Source: Cryptomeria japonica (taxonomy: Eukaryota > Streptophyta > Pinopsida > Cupressales > Cupressaceae). From it: a DNA stretch of 64,000 nt. The notes below the pieces were generated by a model that was given only the letters and a program-made list of their open reading frames with translations, had not been told where the DNA came from and did not search any database. Numbering within the stretch: position 1 is the stretch's first letter; each line of letters starts with the position of its first letter. Below, one piece after another: positions 56,052-64,000 of this stretch. The translations under genes were made by a program, and so were the position numbers. The stretch covers positions 103,592,796 through 103,656,795 of the forward strand of contig NC_081412.1 in assembly GCF_030272615.1 (NCBI RefSeq), read 5' to 3'.

Positions 56052-57188
56052 ATGGAAAACTTGATGAAGCAATTAGAAGCAACTCTCTCAAACTATGATG
56101 CAGAAAAGTTAAAAAATATCAAACTTGAAGATGATATAAAAGCTACACATGATATTATTCAAGCACTTCAAGAAAATCTTACCATTGCAAGGAACAAGAG
56201 AAGAGAACTTTGTGAAAAGATGCAAAATGAGAATGATGAAAAGGAAACTCTTAGTGATCTAGTGAATAAGTTGAAACAAGAAAACATGACAACAAAGAAT
56301 GAGATTGAGGATATGACTATGAGATTTTGTAAAGAAATTGAAGATAGAAAGAAGAATGAAGAAGACTTGACTAGAAGACTGAATGATCCTGCAAATGAAA
56401 ACACAAGACTTAGTTATGAAAATAATATGTTGTAGACATATCTGATGCATGCACAGAATGACTCAAATGAACTCATGAGACAAAAAGGTATCTTGGAAGG
56501 AGAACTGGCTACTACAAATCAGCACAAAGAAAAATTCAAGAAAAACTCAAAAGAACTTGGTGACTTGTTGAAGAATCAGAAACCTAATGGTGACACTAAT
56601 GGTCTTGGCTTTGAAGCTGGTGAAAGCTCCGATACTGCAAACACACAGGATCAAGGCAAACCGGTAAGACAACCTATTGCTTATAAATTTAATGGCAAAT
56701 GCTTTAACTATAACAAGTATGGTCATAGAGAAAATCAATGCAGATCTAGAAATTATCAGAATACCAATACACCCACCAGTCAATATTCAAAATGCAACAA
56801 AGTTGGTCACAATTCAGAGAATTGCAGAATGAATGTAAGATGTTATGTTTGTGGAAGATTTGGACACTTATCTAATCAATGCAAAACACAAACCAACATA
56901 GGATATGGAAAAGCTATTCGAAAAAATAATGTGACTTGTTATGCCTGTAACAAGATTGGACATATTGCAAAATTTTGTAGAAGCAAGTCCTCACCAGTAA
57001 ATAACAAAGGTCCTAGTTTGAAAGGTGAAGAAAAGGTTGAAGAAGTTAAGCATGAATTCTCAAAACAATGGATCAGGAAATCAAATCTAAATGGTGATAG
57101 GAACACTCCTCCACTGGCAGAACAAAGTAATACTCCACTGACAAAAGAAAGTAACACTCCACCGGTAGGAGGCTCTTCATCTAACTGA
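56052..57188 (+). pseudogene. gag-like protein: long coiled coil and four CCHC zinc knuckles
   Basis: A 378-codon frame from ATG 56,052, interrupted once by TAG (56,433-56,435). Residues 1-170 are a charged heptad-rich coiled coil (MENLMKQLEATLSNYDAEKL ... LVNKLKQENMTTKNEIEDM). Four nucleocapsid knuckles follow (about 56,700-56,980): CFNYNKYGHRENQC and YSKCNKVGHNSENC each have one Cys changed to Tyr (TGT to TAT), while CYVCGRFGHLSNQC and CYACNKIGHIAKFC are intact. The tail is Pro/Thr-rich with NTPP/NTPL repeats. It would bind RNA and assemble particles. There is no UBN2-type capsid region, so this may be only the C-terminal half of a gag joined to a coiled coil. About 305 bases separate it from the next ORF. 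Confidence 0.78.
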
Positions 57189-57493
57189 AGAAAATTCCCT
57201 TGAGGGTTTGGAAATCAAATGTGAAACATGCTATTATTCCCTCGGTTGATGGTGAGAAGTTGAAATTATTTCTATACCGGTAGATAAGTTAAGTCATTAC
57301 TTAATTGACAAGCATTAAATGTGGTGGTTGGCAAAATTAACATTATAAATCAAGTGTTTTGGCTCCAATTTCATTTCACCGAGCGTTCAAACCTTCAAGA
57401 GCGCAAAAATTCTAGAGCAAAGGCATTCCAAGCAAAGAAGTGAAGCAATTCAGCAAGCAATCATTCCTAAGGCAGATAAAGGTATTTATAATC

Positions 57494-60400
57494 ATGGCTT
57501 CTTCATCTGTTCCTGAATTCATAGCAAACCCTACTGTAGTTGAAGTGATTAAACGCCCTAGACCCATATTTCAGTTAGTTCCCGAGATCGCCAAGAAAGG
57601 TGATAATGTTGGTGCTTTTTCTCGAATCCCCAAAGGAGTAGTTTTTGCTAAAGACCCTAGAATGTATATTCATTGTCACATAGAAGAATTAGGTGATGAG
57701 GAAATCAAGAACATGTATAAATCAGTAATCTGTGATGATTCCAGTAATGTTAAACCTGAGCACAAGATAGTTGAAACCCTAGGTTTCATTGAAATTCTTA
57801 GTATTCCAAACTTCCCTAAGGATGTTATAAGGATAGTTTTAAGTAGGGTACATGGTGCATTCCTTTAGTTGGACTCAGTTCACAAAATCACTAGAGAGGT
57901 AGTAAAAGCTATAACAGGGTTACCTTCCACCTATAACTGGCCTGATAAGACAAAGAAGGTCTCAAATGACCTAGTGATTAACCTAGCTGGCACAACATTT
58001 GACAAGAGATCTTTAAGAGTAAATGATGTAACTGACATCAATGTCAGATTCATTAGCATGATTTTAGGCTACAAAACCACACATGCAAATAGGTTAAACT
58101 CAGTCTCTAGCCTATGCATAAAGAGTGCTTATGACATGATTAATGATAATGCAAAAATAGATGTGTGTGAATGGTTGAAAGATGAACTAATTGACAACTT
58201 GGGAAAGATTAAGAAAGACAAAAAGGGGACATTTAGATTTGGAAACCTACTTGTCTGTTTAATGCTACACATAACAAAACAAGTGCCCGGTATCGATAAC
58301 AAAAATCTTGGTTCTGACATACCGGTATGCAAACAGTTGTCAGATTTACTAAACAACATGGGAGAGAACAGAGAAAAGAACATAGATGAGTACTTTAAGG
58401 CATTGAAGGCCTAGATGAAGACAAGAGTCAGACTATCACAAGAAATTGTAAATAAGTATAAGGATGAAATCTGTTTTGTTATTAAGAAGGATGAAATTTG
58501 GATGGAGCCAGTTATCCCAAGAACCATTTGGGTTACTGAAATGGGGTATGAAACTGATGATCACATAATTGAAACATATGCAAAAGCCCTCTTGGAAGCA
58601 CCTAAGGAACCTAAATAAGAGGTATTTGGCAGTGCTGAGACTATTGAAAACCAAATTCAATCAAAGAAAAGGGTTAAGAAGGTTGAAGCAACAGTTAGAA
58701 GAGGATCAAGGCAAGCAAAAGCTATTAAGGATGATGTACTCAAACAAACTAGTATTACTGAAGATGAGTTAGAAACACTTCAACCGGAAACTCACCTTTC
58801 ACCAGTTGGAAATTCTTCAGAAAGTGATATACCAACTGAATTTAAAAGAGTTGTGAGAAAAAGGAAACCTTCACCGGTTTCTACACCTTCTCCTAGAAGA
58901 ACCAAACAAAAACAATAGGCAGTACGGCCCACAACTAGGAAATTAACTCCAAAGAAGAAGTTAACCCCCAAGAAGAAGAATCAACAAACCATTGCTCCAA
59001 TTGACAAACTTATAAATGAAATAACAGAGGATGGAAAGCTGAAAAACATCAATAAATTATATGATTCATTATCAACTGATGACAAGGAAAAAGTTGAAAA
59101 CAGTGTAATTCTACACTTGGACATTTACAATAAATTTTTAATGCAAGATGTGGATGAATTACCGGTAGAACTGTTCAAAATACTTGAAGCTAGAAGGCAA
59201 GTTGTTGTAGAGCTTGATAGGAAAATAAAAATTGAAAAACTTCTTGTTGTATATCCAATCAACTCACCAAATGAGATAGATAAATTGATCTCAGAGGCTA
59301 ACCAGTCAGTATTTTCAACTGCACACTGGCATGTAGCACTTATGGTTGGTAGAGTGAATGAGTTAGCAGAGGAAACTGCTAATGCATGGGACATATTCCT
59401 TGTAGAGAAGGAAAAGAAGGAAGAATACAGAAACCCTAAACCCATCAAAGTATACCAAAAGGATAAGGATAAGGGAAAAGGCAAGGTTGGTGGACCACCT
59501 AGCATAAAAATAATAGATAATCTATCCCCACTGCCTCTTGATACTCCACTGGTAGTTACCACAGACAATCAACCGACTAATGAGAGTATGGATACACCAC
59601 AAGAGGACACAAATCCCAATTCTGAGGTGTTATATATAGTGGACATTGACACTCAAAAATCAATATTCTGGTAGATAAGGATTCAACAAGGAAAATAGAT
59701 ATGGCTAATGAGCCATCGGTAATAGATAATACAGAAGGTAAATCGACAGATGACAACACTGAGAAACACTCAAAGCAACAGGCTTACTCTCAGTAATAGG
59801 TTCATACACAGACAATGCCATCGGCATCATCTGAGCAATCCAAACCTTTTCTTAAAGAAATGGAAACACAAACTAACCTACCAGAGGTCACCACAAGTAA
59901 GGAAATTTCTCCCACCAGTGGAATACAGATTGTTGGTTCTTCCACTACAGATATCAAATCAACAAATGTAATAGAAGTTCTTCTAGATTCCATCAAGAAG
60001 ATAATAGAGTGTAGCTCACAAGCATACAAGGCAATTGATGACACAATTCCAATTTTGAAAATGATAGCACCTAAGTGTAATATAGATAATAAAGATTCTT
60101 TAGGTCAATTTGACACTTTGTCTAAGTATATTACTGACAACACTATGACAGTTGAACAAATAAAAGAGGAAGAATTCAAGGAGAGACTAGAGAAAGAAAA
60201 ACACAAATTATTTGAGGAGGAAATAAAGAAGTGTACAAGACAATTTGACACTCTTTTACCAGAACTGTGTAGTACACTGAAGGAATTTAAAACTTTGTAC
60301 AAGGATACATGTAAAACTAACTTTTTGACAATAGATATAGACAACAAAATCAGCAAGGTACAAGAGGAAATAAATCAACTAGCTAATAACTTCATTAATT

Positions 60401-60732
60401 CATCTGATTCATTATCAGTTTTTGAGCAAAAAATACTAGGTTTTGAGGAAGAACTACTAAAGTTGGAAAGAGAGAAGGAAAGAATAAAAGGAAAGTCTAA
60501 AGATCTAAAATGGAGACTTAGTCCAAAATTAGACTACCTCGCCTCCTTAAGAAAAGAAATATCTGATCCTTTGATTCAAGGACATGAAACACTGATAGAG
60601 TAAATGCAACACCTCACTGGTACAGTTTAGAGGACTGAGGCCGCAATAAAAGACAACAAAAAGTTCATTGAGAGCCTGAATTTGGTTTTGGTAGATCTTT
60701 TTCAGATTGTTACCAACCGGTTACAAGGATGA
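57494..60732 (+). pseudogene. long cargo ORF of unknown function (~1,080 codons)
   Basis: A single frame runs from ATG 57,494 to about 59,670 with stops TAG 57,866, TAG 58,412, TAA 58,616 and TAG 58,916. After one frameshift it goes on to TGA 60,730 (stops near 59,790, 60,601 and 60,631). Visible layout: a folded N-terminal region of about 370 residues (VIKRPRPIFQLVPEIAKKG, then FPKDVIRIVLSRVHGAFL, KITREVVKAITGLPSTYNW and FRFGNLLVCLMLHITKQVPG). Next is a basic linker with Ser-Pro and TPKKK repeats (58,860-58,990, nuclear-localisation-like). A helical region follows (INKLYDSLSTDDKEKVENSV ... STAHWHVALMVGRVNELAEE), then a Lys/Gly run, an acidic Thr-rich linker and a C-terminal coiled coil (EEEFKERLEKEKHKLFEEEI ... 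FEEELLKLEREKERIKGK). No polymerase, nuclease or protease motif is seen. I do not recognise the protein. Confidence 0.75.
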
Positions 60733-60956
60733 AATAGGAAACCACACTCAATTGACACTTTGACAACCTTTGTCATTGATGCCAAAGGGGGAGTAGTGGA
60801 ATGAGAAAAATAACTAGCAAATGACTCATCAGCTCAGGGGGAGCACATATTCTTTTGGTAAACAAATTTTTGGTAAGACAATTCCGACAGACTCTTTTGG
60901 ATAACAATTTTTGGATTTTTCTCATGAGTGTTGCCATAAATGCCAAAGGGGGAGAT
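60733..60956 (+). promoter_or_regulatory. duplicated polypurine tract before the nested 3' LTR
   Basis: GATGCCAAAGGGGGAG occurs near 60,778-60,793 and AATGCCAAAGGGGGAGAT again at 60,939-60,956, directly before the LTR; a CAGGGGGAG lies between (60,835). Only the last is placed to prime plus-strand synthesis. Multiple tracts are known in some plant copia lineages. Confidence 0.7.
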
Positions 60957-61749
60957 TGTTGGAAAATGCACACTCCAATAAGATAGTGATTGAAGGTTTT
61001 GTCATTGATGGCAACCTTACAATCCTATGACACCGGCAAGACAATTTACCGACACTGGCAAAGACAGACTCTACACTGGCACACAGACCACCGGCAGTAA
61101 AAGGAAGCATATCAGCACAGAAGCCGACAGGAATTTTATTTGTAATATATTTTGTTAATTATTGTAAAATCATTGTAAGCTGACTTGGCAAGTTGTAAAA
61201 TGACTCATATATATAAGAGATCATTGTAGAACATTTTGTAAGAGATGGAAGGAAATATATAGGTGAAATAAGGCAGACCTATTATGCGAATTATAGGTTA
61301 AGGGTTTATGTATGAAGTAGAGCTATAAACCGGTACTGGATCTGGCATAGTAGATGCTATTTTGAAGTAGTACAAGACATTGGATTTATATAATCCATTT
61401 TGTAAGTTAGTGAGAATTCCCATTTTGTAATTGAGCAGTGATTTCTAGGCACTTGGCCTTCCCGCATGTGTAGGCCCCTCTTGTAGCAGTAATATTCTCT
61501 TATTGGCCAGTAAGTGAATATTGTGGGTCACAAATCCCACCAAGGTTTTTCCCACACCAGGTTTCCTCATTAAACTACTATGTTATGGTGTGTTTTTCAT
61601 GTGGTTGTTGTTATCTCTGGTTATTGCATTATTTCTTGTTTACCGGTATACAATATTGATATGCTTTACATGTTTTAAGTTAAGAAAATATTATAACCAG
61701 TTAGATACTGATTCAACCCCCCCTCTCAGTATCTGTGGGAATCCTAACA
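60957..61749 (+). repeat. 3' LTR of nested element
   Basis: 793 bp, TGTTGGAAAATGCACAC to ATCCTAACA; it contains an extra segment near 61,404 (TAAGTTAGTGAGAATTCC) absent from the 5' copy. Confidence 0.9.
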
Positions 61750-61952
61750 GTTAGAGGGGGAGAGATATATATGAAAAATAAAGCTTTACAGTGATATTAT
61801 TCTCAAGGGGAGTTTGGTTTTTGGTTCAGAACATTGTCATATCATCTTGGAGAGTTTTTTGGATGTCTTCCATTGGGGGAGACTTGTTTGGCATTGTCTT
61901 GGCACTTGTATGTTTTTCACATATAGTGTTGCCATCAATTCCAGGGGAAGAT
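61750..61952 (+). other. 3' untranslated part of outer copia element, right of the nested insertion
   Basis: AGAGGGGGAGAGATATATAT and GTTGCCATCAATTCCAGGGGAAGAT (the primer tract just before the outer 3' LTR at 61,953). Confidence 0.75.
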
Positions 61953-63144
61953 TGTTGGTGATTTGGAGGAATCGATTATGTATTGCATTGATTTTTTGTC
62001 ATTTATTTCAACACTAGTTGTTTTGATGTTTATCGACTTCTGGTAGAGTGGTTTGATTATGTAATTTATCTGGAGACCTTCTCTGATTTGGTCAGGCTTG
62101 TGGTATTGGCTTGGATTGGTTATTCATGTGTTCCTGATGTGTATCACATTCAGTTGGTTAAGGATTTGATGATCTCGACAATATCATTTGTTTTATTAAG
62201 GGTTTTACTGACAACGCTTTGATGAAGATCTTTTGATGAATCCAATAAGTGGTGTTGGTCCGACTTCTAGAAGGTTATGAGGATGTTGATGGTTATCTTG
62301 TTCTTGGTGTTTTATTTGGCTTATGGTGACCTATTTTAGGTTTGGTCTTATTCTGCTAGGTTATGGACTAGTTTGTGTAAAGTGTTGGTTGATGCTCTCG
62401 ATGCATCACCGGTTGGATTTATTGTTTAGATTATGTTGTTTTGAAGTCTTAGGCCAACTTGGTTTATCATTGCTTTGTGTGATTATGTAAAAAATCTATT
62501 GTATTATCTTTTGGGTGGCTGACCTAATTGTTTAGGTCCCGGGTTGGTATAAATATGATGTAAGATCTCTTTGTAGATCATGGGTTTATGGGATATAGGA
62601 TTATCTGTGTGCGAATAATGTTGTAATCATATGCAGAGGTTTTGTTCGATCATAGGTGATAAAATTGGGTTTGTGAAATAGGTTTAAGACCTCTGCTATT
62701 GAGATTAACCAAAATTGTACTCAGGTATAGGAGATGCTATTCTTAAAATTTACTCATCTTTCTGGATTGTAGTCCTAATTTCTTTGTAGTCAGTGAGGCT
62801 CCTTTTGTGATGAGCAGTGTACTCTAGGTAGTGTGTCTTTTTGCATGTGCAGGCCCCTCTTATTGTAATCACATACTTGATCTAGAAGTATTATCTGACT
62901 GTGGGTAGGCTTCCCACCATGGTTTTTCCCTTTACTGGTTTTTTCACGTATAAATCTTGGTGTTATGTGTTATGGATGGTTGGCTAATTATTCTAGAATT
63001 TATGTTTATGCTTAATTGTTACATAATCTATTCTGGTATTTGGTTTATACTTCTGATAGAAGGTTTTGTGAGCTTAAAGTTTTATAATTTGTTGACACCT
63101 AATTCACCCCCCCCCCTCTCAGTTGTCCATCGATTATCCTAACA
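61953..63144 (+). repeat. 3' LTR of outer copia element
   Basis: 1,192 bp; matches 49,573-50,779 along its length with scattered substitutions and small indels; ends GATTATCCTAACA. Confidence 0.92.
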
Positions 63145-63149
63145 AAGTG

Positions 63150-64000
63150 ACCTTTATAAAATACCAAAAAGGGGTGTGAGGCTCCACCTCGACTTAGTCT
63201 GACATTGCAGTGGTTTTTATATTGAGACTATTATAGATACTTTATTTTTATGCATTATGGATTTAGAACTTATATGATTTCATGATTTGAATAACATTGC
63301 TATATGTTGATGATTTATTTATATGCTTTATGATATAGAACACTACATGATTTTTGAATAGGATGAATTTGTGGTGATAAATGTCGTTATTGAATTTGTA
63401 GGACTTTACTAAGATAATAGAATTATGATGTATGTTTAAGTGTGGATCAAAATTATGAGAATTAGGATGAATTGCTTATGTGAAATTGCTTGGATATAAG
63501 ATGTATTAAATTGTTCAGATGTAAATTGTATGCAAGTGATGATGTGTATTATTATTCTTGTGATTTATATTATATGTGGTTATTTGAAAGTTACTAATGT
63601 GTAAATTGAGATGCGTAGGAAGTTATCCATGTGACCATGGAAATATTATGGAGAACCAAACCTAGACCTATGTATGTTCGTAAGCTAGGGTTTGTCTATT
63701 TGGAGAGACAACACCCCATTTGTGTTGTATTTTATTCGTAACAGTAAATGATGCATGTGTGTTAAGTGTTATTTAATTGATTTATGTAAAATCCACAAGA
63801 GACGATTTCATGTATTAATTTGTAAAAAAAATTTCTTTGTGTCACTTGACACATGTATGGATTTAAGTTTGAATTTTTAAATTTGTCTCTTGGTGGGAAA
63901 GTGTTTAACTATATATTTTTCAATTAATGTAATGTGATGTCATAAATGCCTTGGGTAAAGAATCTTTGGGATGGTCAACATAGGTTTGACCCGATATTAA
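63150..64000. other. right flank, no gene seen
   Basis: AT-rich sequence after the copia duplication. No ORF, tRNA or repeat recognised. Confidence 0.5.

Larger units (their letters stand above)
55207..61749 (+). mobile_element. nested non-autonomous LTR element carrying gag and a ~1,080-codon cargo ORF
   Basis: LTRs at 55,207-55,980 and 60,957-61,749 start TGTTGG and end TAACA. A Met-tRNA primer site follows the first and a polypurine tract precedes the second. Flanks are GTCAA (55,202-55,206) and GTTAG (61,750-61,754), an eroded 5-bp duplication; joining the flanks gives GTCAA-AGGGGGAGAG, the expected uninterrupted polypurine text. Between the LTRs lie a gag with zinc knuckles and one very long ORF. 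No protease, integrase, RT or RNase H is present, so movement would need enzymes from another element. Confidence 0.88.
49573..63144 (+). mobile_element. Ty1/copia LTR retrotransposon (outer), TSD AAGTG
   Basis: Two LTRs of about 1.2 kb (49,573-50,779 and 61,953-63,144) start TGTTGG and end TAACA. AAGTG flanks the whole element (49,568-49,572 and 63,145-63,149). The primer site TTGGTATCAGAGC (initiator Met-tRNA) directly follows the 5' LTR. Gag-pol occupies about 50.83-55.04 kb in the copia order protease, integrase, RT, RNase H. A second LTR element (55,207-61,749) is inserted in the 3' untranslated part. The coding frame carries stops and about three frameshifts. Confidence 0.93.

Noticed and set aside
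63150-64000. Host gene promoter or exon at the right end
   Set aside because: No ORF, splice-like structure or conserved motif was seen.

Overview
This window reads as transposon-dominated nuclear DNA of a seed plant, most likely a gymnosperm (inference from the element mix: a dual-RNase-H Ty3/gypsy element, RNase-H-bearing L1-type LINEs, Ty1/copia elements with initiator-Met-tRNA primer sites, and long AT-rich non-coding spacers). I found no convincing host gene, tRNA, rRNA or CRISPR array. Every coding region belongs to a mobile element, and all of them are broken by stops and frameshifts.

Layout. 1-~11,240: the 3' part of a Tat-type Ty3/gypsy element (gag end, protease, G-patch, RT, RNase H, second RNase H, integrase), followed by a long antisense ORF with a plant mobile domain and then a 3' LTR. 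11,923-14,186: a 5'-truncated minus-strand LINE with an exact 11-bp target duplication; beyond its RNase H it carries an extra ~510-codon ORF. 14,200-17,913: AT-rich repeats with a 163-bp Mutator-like MITE. 17,914-24,141: a near-complete plus-strand LINE; its empty target site survives in a paralogous segment at 33.4 kb. 24,923-32,543: six tandem copies of a 1,344-bp unit, each built around the same MITE family and a foldback element. ~34.9-41.0 kb: a second plus-strand LINE with RNase H, followed by an unrecognised ORF at 41.6-42.5 kb. 43.7-46.3 kb: simple repeats. 46,296-47,610: an internally deleted copia remnant. 49,573-63,144: a copia element with target duplication AAGTG. A second, non-autonomous LTR element (55,207-61,749) is inserted in its 3' untranslated region.

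How the parts relate. The nested element has gag but no pol. It carries a ~1,080-codon ORF of unknown function, and it shares its primer site, leader and parts of its LTR with the outer autonomous copia element, so mobilisation in trans is plausible. Three separate elements here carry large non-canonical ORFs: antisense PMD in the gypsy element, post-RNase-H ORFs in LINEs, and the nested copia-like cargo ORF. These are the most interesting content. Premature stops are strongly skewed to TAG, as expected if methylated CAG (CHG) sites decay to TAG.
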